Shown here one piece after another: positions 1-9,302 of a stretch of 43,862 nucleotides of DNA (its first letter is position 1; each line of letters starts with the position of its first letter). The position numbers and the translations under genes are program-made. The notes beneath the pieces were generated by a model that saw only the letters and a list, made by a program, of their open reading frames with translations, had not been told where the DNA came from and did no database searches. The DNA lies in IMG/VR virus record IMGVR_UViG_3300023174_000288, positions 1 through 43,862 of that record. The stretch is one strand, 5' to 3'. The stretch comes from a virus.

Positions 1-375
1 ACAACTAGCAAAGTTTCGACAAAAAAATTAGCGGTAACAGACACCACTGTTTCTACAGGTACTTCAACTGGAGCATTAACGGTATCTGGGGGATTAGGGG
101 TCGCCGGCAATATCAATGTAGGCGGAGCAATAACAGCGACCAGTGTTTATATCGGGCCATGGGCATTAAGTACAGCAAGCGGGTCAGTCGCCGTTCAATA
201 CTTTGGAAATAGTCTAGGATCAATTAATACAATTAATCTTGCTACCGGAACCACCGCTACCATAACTAGTAGCGTAATTACGATACAAACAGTAAATACT
301 CTATTAAATATCGACGGCGGATTTGCCAACAGTGTTTATCAAACCGCAGAAATCGTTTCCGGCGGAGGAGCATAA
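1..375 (+). CDS. Tail fibre-type structural protein, C-terminal part
   Basis: The open frame enters from the left edge and ends at TAA 373-375, giving 124 residues of a longer protein. It contains the module S-T-G-A-L-T-V-S-G-G-L-G-V-A-G-N-I-N-V-G-G, which also recurs several times in the next gene, so the two proteins share repeat architecture. The rest is Ser/Thr/Gly-rich with short hydrophobic strands, as in beta-structured phage fibres. A GGAGG just before its stop probably serves as the ribosome site of the following gene. The assignment as a fibre or fibre-associated virion protein is inferred from the shared repeat and the neighbour; the N-terminus is not seen. Confidence 0.7.
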   Translation, partial: TTSKVSTKKLAVTDTTVSTGTSTGALTVSGGLGVAGNINVGGAITATSVYIGPWALSTASGSVAVQYFGNSLGSINTINLATGTTATITSSVITIQTVNTLLNIDGGFANSVYQTAEIVSGGGA

Positions 376-381
376 AGAAAA

Positions 382-3300
382 ATGGCATATAAAATACAAC
401 TTAGAAGAGACACGGCAGCAAATTGGACCGCGGCTAACCCTACATTATCACAAGGCGAACCCGGACTAGAAACTGATACAGGTAAAATAAAATACGGTGA
501 CGGAACCACGGCCTGGACCAGTCTTGCTTACGGTGGTAGCGCCGCATCGGCAACCACTGCTACTAACATAAGTGGTGGTACCGCCGGACAATTAAATTAT
601 CAAAGTGCCCCAGGTGTAACAGGGTTTGTTGGCCCGGGCACAGCAGGACAACTATTGGTCAGTGCCGGAACCAGCGCCCCTACATATACCAACACCGGCA
701 GCATACAGGTTGGATTTGCTACTACGGCTGGATCATTTTTATCGGGTGCTGTATTAACTGTTAATAATTCTACAGCAGCCACTAGCACCACAACCGGTGC
801 TTTACAGGTAATTAATGGCGGTGCTGGCATCGGCGGTAATTTATATGTTGGCGGTTCTATTATGCCAGGAAATGCCGCAGTAGATTTGGGATCTCTCGCT
901 AATCCTTTTAGAGATCTTTATTTAACTAGCGGAACATTATATGTTGGTTCACTTGCACTTAAGGCTGTTGGAACTTCGATAACTGTTTCCGGAGCATCAT
1001 TAGTCACTACATCGACATTATCTTCATCTATAGCAGCAGCGGCAAGCCTGCCAGGCGGAGTTACTGCTACAAATATATTAAACGGTACAGCAGGACAAAT
1101 AGTATATCAAACAGCCCCGGGCACAACTGGATTTGCTGGCCCAGGCACAGCAGGACAGATTTTAGTCAGCGCCGGAACCAGCGCCCCTACATATACCAGC
1201 ACAGGCAGTATCTATGTTAATCGTGCGGTAACTGCCGATTCTGCTACAGGTTCAGCCGGTAGTGTGGCCAACGCATTAACTATTGGTTCAGGTCTAAGTG
1301 GAGGTTCGTTTAACGGAAGTTCTGCAGTAACAATTACTAACCTAGGTGTAACATCTTTAACAGCAGGTGGTGGAGTAACAGTTAGTGCTTCTACAGGCAG
1401 TATAACATTAGGATTCACTACAAGTACACTGGTAACAACGGCTAGTAATTTAGCAGGTGGTACAGCAGGTTATTTTGCTTATCAAACCGGCGCTGGGGCA
1501 ACAGCATTTGCTAGCACTGCTAGTATGTATGTCGGTAATGCAGCCGTAGCCAATATCTTAAATGCAGGTAATACTAGCACACAACAAGTCGGATATGCAG
1601 CCAATTTATTATCCGGTGCTGCTGGTAGTTTACCATATCAAAGTGCTGCCAATACTACAGCATTTTTATCGTTAAGCGGAACACAAAAATCATTATTAAC
1701 AGCAGGTGCCAGCGCTCCTACATACGTAACACAAGTTCAAGCTACCAGTGGTACTGGTAGTTCAAGCGCTTCATCGGGACAAAGTTTAATTGTCACCGGT
1801 GGCGGATTAGGTGTAACTGGCGACAGTTATTTTGTTAATAATGTTGGAATTGGCGGTACATTGGTAGTATCTGGTGCTACTACATTCAGCGGATCTGTGA
1901 CTTTTAATGGTACTGCTACTAATGTTCTAAGTAGTAACACATATTATACAGATAATTTATTAGAAATACACGTTCCACCGAGCGGTGTGAATGGACAATG
2001 GACTGTAGACGACGGCAAAGACATTGGTTTTAGGTTCCATTATTATACCAATTCAACAGATACCAATGCTGCATTAGTTCTTGATAATACAACTAAAGAA
2101 CTGCATTGGTATAGTTCAGGTGCTGAAAGTGGATTAGGGGATTTTTCTAGCGCTCAATTTGGAACATTTAGAACTGGTAATATTGCTCTCACCAATACCA
2201 CAGGTTCTGCTAGCACTACAACCGGTGCGCTAACAGTAGTAGGTGGAGCTGGTATCGGTGGTGGATTATATGTTGGTGGAACGGTTACTGCTACAACATT
2301 TGTTGGTGCATTTTCCGGAACATCCTCTAAGGCCACAAATATCGTTGGCGGAACGGCAGGTCAACTGGTATATCAAAGCGCCGCTGATACAACAAGTTTT
2401 GCCGGACCGGGAACAGCAGGACAACTTTTAGTCAGTGCCGGGACCAGCGCTCCTACTTATACCAATACAACAAGTATTCAAGTAGGATATGCTGCTAATA
2501 TATTAGGCAACGGAGCAGGAAACGGGGCATTAGTATATCAAAGTGCTGCCAATACCACTGCTTTCCTTGGACAGGGATCAGCTGGTTGGTTATTGGTCAG
2601 TGCTGGTGCTGGATCGGCACCTGCATTTACCAGCACAGGTAGCATTTATGTTAACAACGCAGTTAGTGCAAATAACATTATTGGTGGTAGTAGTAATCAA
2701 ATACACTATCAAACCGGTGCCGGCGCAACCAGTTTTATAACAGCACCTGTTAGTGCCAGCACATATCTAAGTTGGAACGGTACTGCATTTGCATGGGCTT
2801 CTACAGTAGGTCCGCAAGGACCGCAGGGAGTGACCGGACCACAAGGTGTAACCGGTGCTCAAGGACCACAGGGACCACAAGGCAATACTGGCGCACAGGG
2901 ACCGCAGGGAGTCACTGGACCACAAGGACCACAGGGCAATACCGGTGCTCAAGGACCACAAGGACCACAGGGCAATACCGGTGCTCAAGGACCACAAGGA
3001 CCACAGGGCAATACCGGTGCTCAAGGACCTCAGGGACCACAGGGCAATACCGGTGCTCAAGGACCTCAGGGACCACAGGGCAATACTGGTGCTCAAGGAC
3101 CGCAGGGACCACAGGGCAATACTGGTGCTCAAGGACCGCAGGGACCACAGGGCAATACCGGTGCTCAAGGACCGCAGGGACCGGGTAGTCCATTATCTAC
3201 TCAATTTACAATAACAAATACCACGGCGGCAACTTCAACTATCACCGGTGCTTTACAGGTAGCAGGCGGTGCTGGTATCGGTGGTAATTTGTATGTCGGC

Positions 3301-4095
3301 GGAGATATTGTCAACCCTATAGCTTCTGGGAATTTAATTTTTGGTAGCAGTTCTCTTAGTCCAGGATCCCCACAGATTATATTAGGAAGAGGGTCTTCCG
3401 GCGATACAAATTCTATTAGTGCTAATCAGGGCACTCAGTATGGTGGTATTAACACTAGCCTTAGGATTCTTGCCAATGGTTCAGGTGCAATTGATCTTGC
3501 AACATATAACGTAGGGTGGGGACCAACTGGATACGGTATTGCTCTGCGTGTTAACCCTAATAGGGATGTTCAATTATTTGGAACAAGTACCGCAACCTCG
3601 ACCACCACCGGTGCTTTACAGGTAATCAATGGCGGTGTCGGTATTGGTGGAAACGCTATGGTGGGCGGGGCAATATCCGCAGGAACTGCCGCAGCAGGTG
3701 TACCAGGTGAAATTCGTGCTAGCAACGAAATCACAGCATATTATTCGGACAGACGACTTAAGGAAAATGTCCAAATCATTGACAACGCTGTAGTTAGAGT
3801 GTTATCATTAACAGGTATTACATATACACCAAATGCTCTAGCAGAATCTTATGGGTATGATAGAACTAAAAAGTTAGCAGGATTGTTTGCTGATGAAGTT
3901 AAAACAGTACTGCCGGAAGCAGTTCGTCCAGCACCATTTGATGATGACGGAGCAGGCGGAAGTAAATCGGGAGAAAATTACCAAACTGTACAATATGAAA
4001 AACTAATTCCGTTATTGGTAGAGGCTATTAAAGAGCAACAACAGCAAATTAACCAACTGCGAGAAACTGTTGCTGCCTTATCTAACAAAGGATAA
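382..4095 (+). CDS. Long tail fibre protein with collagen-like stalk and S74 chaperone
   Basis: This 1237-residue protein is probably a host-recognition fibre. The N-terminal ~50 residues ([10 protein letters not shown]...[17 protein letters not shown]) match a domain often found at the start of phage fibre and tropism-determinant proteins. Residues ~50-800 are repeated Gly/Ser/Thr-rich modules of two kinds, one centred on T-T-G-A-L[16 protein letters not shown] and one on [17 protein letters not shown]. Residues ~810-935 form a Gly-x-y collagen-like stalk. The last ~115 residues (S-D-R-R-L-K-E-N...LAGLFADEV...) look like the peptidase S74 intramolecular chaperone, which self-cleaves after trimerisation in the known family, ending in a Gln-rich coiled coil. 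GGAGGA upstream supports the start at 382. The receptor is unknown. Confidence 0.9.
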   Translation: MAYKIQLRRDTAANWTAANPTLSQGEPGLETDTGKIKYGDGTTAWTSLAYGGSAASATTATNISGGTAGQLNYQSAPGVTGFVGPGTAGQLLVSAGTSAPTYTNTGSIQVGFATTAGSFLSGAVLTVNNSTAATSTTTGALQVINGGAGIGGNLYVGGSIMPGNAAVDLGSLANPFRDLYLTSGTLYVGSLALKAVGTSITVSGASLVTTSTLSSSIAAAASLPGGVTATNILNGTAGQIVYQTAPGTTGFAGPGTAGQILVSAGTSAPTYTSTGSIYVNRAVTADSATGSAGSVANALTIGSGLSGGSFNGSSAVTITNLGVTSLTAGGGVTVSASTGSITLGFTTSTLVTTASNLAGGTAGYFAYQTGAGATAFASTASMYVGNAAVANILNAGNTSTQQVGYAANLLSGAAGSLPYQSAANTTAFLSLSGTQKSLLTAGASAPTYVTQVQATSGTGSSSASSGQSLIVTGGGLGVTGDSYFVNNVGIGGTLVVSGATTFSGSVTFNGTATNVLSSNTYYTDNLLEIHVPPSGVNGQWTVDDGKDIGFRFHYYTNSTDTNAALVLDNTTKELHWYSSGAESGLGDFSSAQFGTFRTGNIALTNTTGSASTTTGALTVVGGAGIGGGLYVGGTVTATTFVGAFSGTSSKATNIVGGTAGQLVYQSAADTTSFAGPGTAGQLLVSAGTSAPTYTNTTSIQVGYAANILGNGAGNGALVYQSAANTTAFLGQGSAGWLLVSAGAGSAPAFTSTGSIYVNNAVSANNIIGGSSNQIHYQTGAGATSFITAPVSASTYLSWNGTAFAWASTVGPQGPQGVTGPQGVTGAQGPQGPQGNTGAQGPQGVTGPQGPQGNTGAQGPQGPQGNTGAQGPQGPQGNTGAQGPQGPQGNTGAQGPQGPQGNTGAQGPQGPQGNTGAQGPQGPQGNTGAQGPQGPGSPLSTQFTITNTTAATSTITGALQVAGGAGIGGNLYVGGDIVNPIASGNLIFGSSSLSPGSPQIILGRGSSGDTNSISANQGTQYGGINTSLRILANGSGAIDLATYNVGWGPTGYGIALRVNPNRDVQLFGTSTATSTTTGALQVINGGVGIGGNAMVGGAISAGTAAAGVPGEIRASNEITAYYSDRRLKENVQIIDNAVVRVLSLTGITYTPNALAESYGYDRTKKLAGLFADEVKTVLPEAVRPAPFDDDGAGGSKSGENYQTVQYEKLIPLLVEAIKEQQQQINQLRETVAALSNKG
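631..2463 (+). repeat. Dispersed ~60-bp fibre module repeat, three copies
   Basis: Copies at about 631-690, 1138-1197 and 2404-2463 all code for a P-G-T-A-G-Q-(L/I)[12 protein letters not shown] segment. The DNA is strongly conserved, with mainly third-position changes. Each copy sits within a longer module beginning near G-G-T-A-G-Q-x-x-Y-Q. They are in-frame repeats within the fibre gene and likely sites of module exchange. Confidence 0.8.
2944..3159 (+). repeat. 36-bp tandem repeats coding the collagen-like stalk
   Basis: Six consecutive 36-bp units begin at 2944, 2980, 3016, 3052, 3088 and 3124. Each codes for [12 protein letters not shown]. They differ only at a few third positions (cca/cct/ccg, acc/act), and they are flanked by less regular Gly-x-y units from 2809 to 3186. 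Near-identical in-frame units like these can expand or contract by slippage or recombination without breaking the frame, changing stalk length. Confidence 0.95.
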
Positions 4096-4100
4096 ACATT

Positions 4101-4304
4101 GTGGCAATTTTACCAGCAACAGGGGCAGCAATAGTAATGGGCCAGGTATATACAGCATTTTCAGGTGCTGGTCATACAGCTGGTAGCAATATTAAATTAA
4201 GTGCTACACTTGGTGTTAGTTACGGCGGGAAGACATTAGGTGCTCAAATTAGTTTTTCTAGCACATTTGGTGGTAAAACAACTCCCAATGCTTATCCTAA
4301 CTAA
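4101..4304 (+). CDS. Small Gly/Ser-rich structural-type protein
   Basis: A 67-residue frame starts with GTG at 4101, with AAAGGA at 4087-4092 as the ribosome site and only 5 nt after the fibre stop. The composition (Gly, Ser, Ala, Thr, few charges; A-G-S-N-I-K-L-S-A-T-L-G-V-S-Y-G-G) resembles the beta-rich fibre region. It may be a fibre-tip or attachment protein, but I do not recognise a family. It is placed between fibre and glycosyltransferase genes on the same strand. Confidence 0.6.
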   Translation: MAILPATGAAIVMGQVYTAFSGAGHTAGSNIKLSATLGVSYGGKTLGAQISFSSTFGGKTTPNAYPN

Positions 4305-4315
4305 AATGGTTAACA

Positions 4316-4786
4316 ATGAAAAAATTAAACGTAGATTACATCCTATCACAAGTCCCAGCTGGCCCCAGCCGCTGGGAATTGGACAATATTGTTTATAATG
4401 ACAGAACAATAAACCCAGAAACACTGCTAGCATTTTTACATAGAATTCAAGTTCTTCGAAATGAATATGAACCTTCGGAAGAAAAGGCAGCAGAATTGGC
4501 TATCCTTGAAGAACTAGCAGAAGATTTAGATCAAGACGAATGCTTAGAAATACTCAGCAAAGATGATGATATTGTAAGACAAAATTTTATCGAAAATCTA
4601 GCTCGTCGTGGTGCTATTGAAGTGCTGTGTAAAGAAAAGGTCAGCGAAGAAACCATGAACATGACCTGTAAACTCAGTCCAAGTGACTTTATCCTTACTG
4701 CTAAAAGAACACAAGACTTGATTAATTCCATTAGAGAATTAGTTATACAAGGAGAGACTTTAAGCAGAGATGTGGCGGGTGCATGA
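4316..4786 (+). CDS. Conserved-looking hypothetical protein, acidic and helical
   Basis: The 156-residue product is not recognised. It is Glu/Leu/Asp-rich and probably alpha-helical, with an acidic stretch (E-P-S-E-E-K-A-A-E-L-A-I-L-E-E-L-A-E-D) at about residues 46-65 and a second helical region near the end. There is no signal peptide or membrane segment. Its stop overlaps the next start as ATGA at 4783-4786, so it is translationally coupled to the glycosyltransferase and probably expressed with it. A chaperone or assembly role for the fibres is possible from position only. Confidence 0.65.
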   Translation: MKKLNVDYILSQVPAGPSRWELDNIVYNDRTINPETLLAFLHRIQVLRNEYEPSEEKAAELAILEELAEDLDQDECLEILSKDDDIVRQNFIENLARRGAIEVLCKEKVSEETMNMTCKLSPSDFILTAKRTQDLINSIRELVIQGETLSRDVAGA

Positions 4787-5436
4787 AAAAAAGTGTGTTT
4801 GCCACAAGTCAATGGTCGATTAAAAAAAGCAAACTGGCAATACTAGTTCCTACTAGAGATTTACTACACAGTGCTCACGCACTATGTCTTACTGAGATAG
4901 TTAAACTAAACACTATGAATGGTATAGACACACAGGTTATTATGGATGCCAGCACCATTCTTCTTACACAGAGAGAACGCCTTGCTACGTTTGGTAGAGA
5001 TACTGGAGCAGAATATCTACTGTGGTTAGACAGCGACATAGTTGCTCCTGCCAGCACCGCATTGCGATTGTTGGCTCATAAAGAGCCCATTGTAGCCGCT
5101 AATTATATCAGACGACAATTGCCTGCTAAAGGTGTTGCCTATGAATCAATTGGAAATTGGGAAGATCCCTTACCTTTTGAGACTAGGGATGAATTAGTTC
5201 CTGTGGAAGGTGTAGGCATGGGCTGTATGCTGATGCGAGCAGATATATTTGACAGTATTCCTAAACCGTGGTTTGAGTTTGGGTGGAGCCCCGAAAGCAA
5301 TGATCATCTTGGTGAAGATATGATACTTTGCCAAAAAATAGCACAGGCAGGATACACTGTTAAGATTGATACTAACCTTAGTATGGAATTAAGACACCTC
5401 GGAACCTGGGCGTTTGGTCCAGATTTGTTAAATTAA
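4783..5436 (+). CDS. GT-A type glycosyltransferase (family 2-like)
   Basis: The 217-residue protein looks like a compact GT-A fold nucleotide-sugar transferase. It has an N-terminal beta strand with L-A-I-L-V-P-T-R (residues 18-25), then L-W-L-D-S-D-I-V-A-P with the metal-binding D-x-D at D83/D85, an acceptor-side region (V-E-G-V-G-M-G-C-M-L-M-R) and a C-terminal G-E-D-M-I-L-C motif typical of the catalytic base region. Such phage enzymes modify DNA, virion proteins or host surface sugars; which applies here cannot be told. The start overlaps the upstream stop by 4 nt. Its 3' end overlaps the convergent Nudix gene by 9 bp. Confidence 0.8.
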   Translation: MKKSVFATSQWSIKKSKLAILVPTRDLLHSAHALCLTEIVKLNTMNGIDTQVIMDASTILLTQRERLATFGRDTGAEYLLWLDSDIVAPASTALRLLAHKEPIVAANYIRRQLPAKGVAYESIGNWEDPLPFETRDELVPVEGVGMGCMLMRADIFDSIPKPWFEFGWSPESNDHLGEDMILCQKIAQAGYTVKIDTNLSMELRHLGTWAFGPDLLN

Positions 5437-5868
5437 GTCTAATAATACTTCTAATTTTGCTCGTATTGTCTTATTATTGAAACTATTTTTAACACCTTGG
5501 TGTAATGGCTTAGGCCACGAGTTATAATTGCACCAAGCATATCCCTCATGCTCACTGTTTAATGTGGGAATAAATTCTTTATCTACTAATAATACATAGG
5601 TATTGTATTGAAAGTGCTGATCATTACTGGTAAACAGTTCTAACGGCACTATTTTTCTCACAGTGGGAGTACGTCCTACTTCTTCTTGTGTTTCTCTTAT
5701 TAGTGTATCTACTGGAGTACTATCAGCAGGCTCTTTTTTACCTCCCACTAATCCCCAAGTACCTGCTGTTTTTCCTGAACTACGCAATAATAATAAAAAA
5801 CGGCGAGTGTCTTTAGAAAGAAATAGTCCGCCACTGCATACAATACGATTTACAGTACTAGTCGCCAT
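5428..5868 (-). CDS. Nudix hydrolase
   Basis: The product hydrolyses a nucleoside diphosphate linked to another moiety, as in T4 NudE-type proteins; the substrate is not predictable. The Nudix box is visible as G-G-K-K-E-P...R-E-T-Q-E-E-V-G (R58, E59, E62, E63 from the chosen start). The spacing between the first Gly and R-E is one residue longer than the usual box, and the first conserved Glu is shifted. I chose ATG at 5868 (MATSTVNR, 146 residues) because it leaves a short 19-bp overlap with gene 15; in-frame ATGs at 5907 and 5922 would overlap it more. It is last in the minus-strand 14-15-nudix run. Confidence 0.85.
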   Translation of the reverse strand: MATSTVNRIVCSGGLFLSKDTRRFLLLLRSSGKTAGTWGLVGGKKEPADSTPVDTLIRETQEEVGRTPTVRKIVPLELFTSNDQHFQYNTYVLLVDKEFIPTLNSEHEGYAWCNYNSWPKPLHQGVKNSFNNKTIRAKLEVLLDLI

Positions 5869-7247
5869 AGAGCTTTGTCGTAAACCCCCTCGAAACTCTT
5901 GCTCCATGATCCTTGATTCCATTTGTATTGAACACCTGTATACGAATTAGTTATGTAAATTACACTGGTAGCAGTAGTAGAATCGAATATAATATTCCAT
6001 TGGCTACCATCCCATTCTATAATATCGTTAGCGTGAGCCTGTGGATCGGAGTTATCTGAATTTTTCCAAGCATCTGGACCGTCGTATCCTGTCTCCCCAT
6101 ATAGGTCATTTATATTAAGGTCTTCTAAGATCAAATATCTAGTGCCACTAACTCTACCACTGGGGTTAAATGTTTCAGGATTGATGATAGCATCCACTGT
6201 TCCTCTACCACTAATAATGGTATTGGTAGGTATAGTGTCGCTGTCAATGTTTAATGCCATACGTCTTTCGTCTACTGGATCAAGACTAATATAGGCAACT
6301 ATTTCTGTGCCATCATCCTTCTTTAATCTTATTTGACTGATACCTGCTTTAAATGATCCTGGATATAAATCTAATATACTACGCCAAGAATTTTGATATG
6401 AAGGAACAGTGAGATCTATAAAATCATTTTGTCCATTTTGTGCTATCAAGGTAGCAACATTGTTCATTACTAATAAATCAAAGTCTCCCGGTGTTACTAC
6501 AACATTGAGCAGTGTATCTCCTAGTGATTCTAACACAGCATCAGCATTGCTATAGTCATCTCTAATAACTCCTTGTTCTACACTGAATGCTGTGGTAATA
6601 ATTTTGGTAATAATACCTAACTTCTTGACCTTAACTGGCGGTGTAATCCACACATGAGTATCAAACACCATATTCAATATATCTATGTTTTGTTCTAATC
6701 CCTGAGGTACAGTTTGACTTGTCCATGTCTGGCTCTTGAGAGTCAGTACACTAATACTGGTCCAATCAATATAATTGTCAGTTGTTTGTAATTCTAAACT
6801 GGGATTGAACAATACTGCTATCTGTTCCCATAGTTGTAGTTTTTGATCAGTATTGGTAGTCCAGAGATCTGCAGCAAATTCAGCAAGATATGGAACAGGC
6901 ATCATACGTTCTACTGTATAATTACTACCTTGAGTGTTTAGATATTGATTACCGGCTGCATCTACTGCACGTTCTCTAATATTAACTGTGCTAACAAATG
7001 TAGGTTCCTGCATCCTAGCACGATCATATTGAAGATCTTTAATATAACAAGCAATAAAAGGTGCGCTAGGAATAGCGTTTTCACTGTTTTTATTCAATAT
7101 TTGAGATACCTGACGATCCATATCACCGTATCGCACAGGAACACGAGTCAATTGTCCCTTGGCATCTTTCACACTGAAGTTGCTCATGATGCGCATGAAC
7201 TGAGATAGATATCGTCTTACTTGGCCATCATAAAAGAAATCACTCAT
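5850..7247 (-). CDS. gp15: Tail sheath stabiliser and completion protein gp15
   Basis: T4 gp15 caps the tail tube and sheath and joins the tail to the neck. The N-terminus here (F-F-Y-D-G-Q-V-R-R-Y-L...M-R-I-M-S-N-F) follows the T4 gp15 start closely, and residues ~120-225 retain the block with P-V-P-Y...Q-L-W-E-Q-I and the W-I-T-P-P region near residue 220. At 465 residues it is much longer than T4 gp15 (272); the extra C-terminal ~200 residues include W-x-x-G-S-W-like strands, probably surface decorations. The start is 1 nt after the gene 14 stop, so the two are co-transcribed. Confidence 0.88.
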   Translation of the reverse strand: MSDFFYDGQVRRYLSQFMRIMSNFSVKDAKGQLTRVPVRYGDMDRQVSQILNKNSENAIPSAPFIACYIKDLQYDRARMQEPTFVSTVNIRERAVDAAGNQYLNTQGSNYTVERMMPVPYLAEFAADLWTTNTDQKLQLWEQIAVLFNPSLELQTTDNYIDWTSISVLTLKSQTWTSQTVPQGLEQNIDILNMVFDTHVWITPPVKVKKLGIITKIITTAFSVEQGVIRDDYSNADAVLESLGDTLLNVVVTPGDFDLLVMNNVATLIAQNGQNDFIDLTVPSYQNSWRSILDLYPGSFKAGISQIRLKKDDGTEIVAYISLDPVDERRMALNIDSDTIPTNTIISGRGTVDAIINPETFNPSGRVSGTRYLILEDLNINDLYGETGYDGPDAWKNSDNSDPQAHANDIIEWDGSQWNIIFDSTTATSVIYITNSYTGVQYKWNQGSWSKSFEGVYDKALWRLVL

Positions 7248-7248
7248 T

Positions 7249-8454
7249 TTAATTATCCGCCTTTGGACGCAATGCTTTACTTAGTGCCTGACGCTCCGGA
7301 ACTACTTCGCCGTTGATTGTAGCGGTAGTATTATTATTGATAAAGGTCATTTTCTGTGTCTTCTTAACCTGTTGTCCAGCATATGCTCCACTGGCGGTAT
7401 CGTCATTTCCTAGATTATTCAGTGTCATTCGCACATTATCTTCAAATTTTATCCAATGTCTACCATCATATCTATATAGCCTATTGGGCAAATAGTCTGT
7501 TCTTAAATAAAATTGTCCTTTAATAGGTGTAGATGGGAAAGATATACCAAATCCATATGCTGCTCCGTTAGGAGGAATCCCATCATCACTGAGATAATTC
7601 AAATAGTAATTTTTATTTGGAGTTTGTAATACCACACTAGCATCTAATACTTCTAATTCGGTACTGGCATCGGCATATTCTGTGCTGGCATCGGCAACAT
7701 TAACTAATCCTGATTCTCTAGTAGGAACAACATACAAATTTGTTGTATTGTATCCACTGCTAGGAGCATCTTTTTCTGCCTCTGCAATGATTTGATCATT
7801 AATTTCAATACTGCGTTGATAGGAACTGAGCAGATCTTTTAATGTACTACCATTGCCTGCCCCAGCATCACTCTCCAGTATTTCTTTAAACTCTTGACTA
7901 TCCACCATAGGCACACATTTAGCACGAAGCAAATGCGGATACCATGTTTGACTAAATCCTGCAGCAGGGCGACTAACATCCTGTATAACATAAAATCGTT
8001 TTAATGCTACCAAGTTATTATCCAGTGCGTATTCATCTTTGAGGTGTGGTAATTCTATTACATCCCCTGGCATGACTTTTCTTTGAATTGTATCCACGGT
8101 ATTACGCAAATGGAAATGAATCAAGATGTTATCATTCTGTAAAAATAATCCAAATTGACTTAAATTAAAATCCAAGTCCTGCATGGTGTAGATACAGCGC
8201 ATAACATAAACATCGGGGTCATAATGTCTATCTCTGTTTTCCATAAAAATCACATCCTGAATTCCTAGTTCTGGAATAGGATTGGTATTCACAGGAGTTC
8301 CTGGGGTGCTGGCTCCTTCAAGTGGATCAACTGGTCCTAGATATTTGTGTAGGTAAACGTCGGTTCCACCTACTTGAAATTCTTCGTTGATGATACGATC
8401 TAAGAAACGAAAATCTTTTCCTTTCTCCGGGCGGTATAAACTGAGTCTTGGCAT
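7249..8454 (-). CDS. gp14: Neck protein gp14
   Basis: gp14 completes the head-tail connector in T4. The match lies in the N-terminal half (R-I-I-N-E-E-F-Q-V-G-G-T-D-V-Y-L-H-K-Y-L-G and later V-M-P-G-D-V-I-E-L-P-H), with a longer C-terminal part than T4 gp14 (256 residues). I chose the ATG at 8454 (MPRLSLYR, 401 residues) over the upstream in-frame ATG at 8484, because a late-promoter octamer AATAAATA on the minus strand (8469-8462) lies 7 nt before it; the upstream ATG would lie before that promoter. The C-terminal region carries a near-repeat A-D-A-S-T-E. Confidence 0.85.
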   Translation of the reverse strand: MPRLSLYRPEKGKDFRFLDRIINEEFQVGGTDVYLHKYLGPVDPLEGASTPGTPVNTNPIPELGIQDVIFMENRDRHYDPDVYVMRCIYTMQDLDFNLSQFGLFLQNDNILIHFHLRNTVDTIQRKVMPGDVIELPHLKDEYALDNNLVALKRFYVIQDVSRPAAGFSQTWYPHLLRAKCVPMVDSQEFKEILESDAGAGNGSTLKDLLSSYQRSIEINDQIIAEAEKDAPSSGYNTTNLYVVPTRESGLVNVADASTEYADASTELEVLDASVVLQTPNKNYYLNYLSDDGIPPNGAAYGFGISFPSTPIKGQFYLRTDYLPNRLYRYDGRHWIKFEDNVRMTLNNLGNDDTASGAYAGQQVKKTQKMTFINNNTTATINGEVVPERQALSKALRPKADN

Positions 8455-8461
8455 AGTCTTG

Positions 8462-8469
8462 TATTTATT
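8462..8469 (-). promoter_or_regulatory. T4-type late promoter for gene 14
   Basis: Minus-strand AATAAATA matches the T4 late-promoter consensus TATAAATA at seven of eight positions. It lies 7 nt before the gene 14 start chosen at 8454. It nearly abuts the divergent late promoter of gene 13. Confidence 0.6.
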
Positions 8470-8471
8470 AG

Positions 8472-8479
8472 TATAAATA
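8472..8479 (+). promoter_or_regulatory. T4-type late promoter for gene 13
   Basis: A perfect TATAAATA is followed by 5 nt and then the ATG of gene 13 at 8485. In T4 the octamer spans about -13 to -6, so transcription is predicted to start on the A of the ATG, giving a leaderless message. No Shine-Dalgarno sequence is visible. Confidence 0.75.
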
Positions 8480-8484
8480 TTCAT

Positions 8485-9243
8485 ATGAGCGACTCCTTAA
8501 CCGAAAGACAACAAGTTATAGAATATATTCAAAGTATGCTGGGCGGCAGCATGGTCGATGTTGAATTAGAACCCAAAGATTACAACATTGCCATAGATCG
8601 CGCCCTGACTAAATTTCGACAACGCAGCAGCAACAGTGTTGAAGAAAGTTTTGGATTTATTACTACCATAACCGATACCAACGATTATATCATGCCGAAG
8701 GAAGTAATGGGTATTCGACAGTTATTTCGTCGCAGTATTGGTAGTCGCACAGGTGGCGGCGATGGTGGTAGTTTGTTCGAACCATTTAATCTAGCCTACT
8801 CTAATACCTATTTGCTAACATCTACTCATATGGGCGGGTTGGCTACCTATTACGCATTTGCCAGCTATCAAAAACAAGTAGGTAAAATGTTCGGTAGTGA
8901 TATCAATTTTACATTTAACCAGACTACCAAGTTGTTGACGCTAATGCAGCGTCCTCGCAATGAGGAAGAATTACTAGTTTGGATGTATAACTATCGTCCA
9001 GACTTTAATTTACTACAAGACCCGCAAGCAAGACAGTGGTTATATGACTACAGTTTGGCCACTTGTAAACTTATGTTAGGCGAGGCACGTGAAAAATTTG
9101 CCAGTATTGCCAGCCCACAAGGTTCTACACAGTTAAATGGTGCTGCTCTCAAAGGTGAAGGCAAGGCTGAAATTGAAGTTCTTGAGCAAGACCTAATCAA
9201 CTACAAGGACGGCGGAACCCCTCTTACCTGGGTAATTGGCTAA
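8485..9243 (+). CDS. gp13: Neck protein gp13
   Basis: gp13 acts with gp14 to join the filled head to the tail. The 252-residue protein has the family pattern: an N-terminal helix with D-V-E-L-E-P-K-D-Y-N-I-A-I-D-R-A-L (residues ~25-41), a central beta region with Y-I-M-P-K-E-V-M-G-I, and a C-terminal helix ending in D-G-G-T-P-L-T-W-V-I-G, typical of T4-like gp13. Its start codon sits head to head with the gene 14 region. Unlike in T4, genes 14 and 15 lie on the opposite strand. Confidence 0.88.
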   Translation: MSDSLTERQQVIEYIQSMLGGSMVDVELEPKDYNIAIDRALTKFRQRSSNSVEESFGFITTITDTNDYIMPKEVMGIRQLFRRSIGSRTGGGDGGSLFEPFNLAYSNTYLLTSTHMGGLATYYAFASYQKQVGKMFGSDINFTFNQTTKLLTLMQRPRNEEELLVWMYNYRPDFNLLQDPQARQWLYDYSLATCKLMLGEAREKFASIASPQGSTQLNGAALKGEGKAEIEVLEQDLINYKDGGTPLTWVIG

Positions 9244-9250
9244 ATTGTAA

Positions 9251-9279
9251 TTGATTTTTTAACTAGACTGTAATATAAT
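9251..9279 (+). promoter_or_regulatory. Sigma70-type promoter for gene 1
   Basis: TTGATT (9251-9256) and TATAAT (9274-9279) are separated by 17 bp. A GGGAG ribosome site follows at 9293-9297. This is a host-like early promoter in a window otherwise dominated by late octamers, fitting early expression of a nucleotide-metabolism gene. Confidence 0.75.
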
Positions 9280-9302
9280 ATTGCTATCTAATGGGAGAGC
9301 AT

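Noticed and set aside
2809-3186. CRISPR-like regular repeat
   Set aside because: The repeats are contiguous, in frame and code for Gly-x-y; there are no unique spacers.
2767-3214. Long open frames on both strands in other frames of the collagen region
   Set aside because: They arise from the 36-bp repeat (a multiple of three) staying open in several frames; no start signals or protein-like composition.
8455-8484. Gene 14 start at ATG 8484
   Set aside because: It would lie upstream of the minus-strand late octamer at 8462-8469; ATG 8454 fits better.
9291-9302. Gene 1 start at ATG 9291
   Set aside because: The GGGAG ribosome site lies within it, and the protein family starts at MIIGFVGF.
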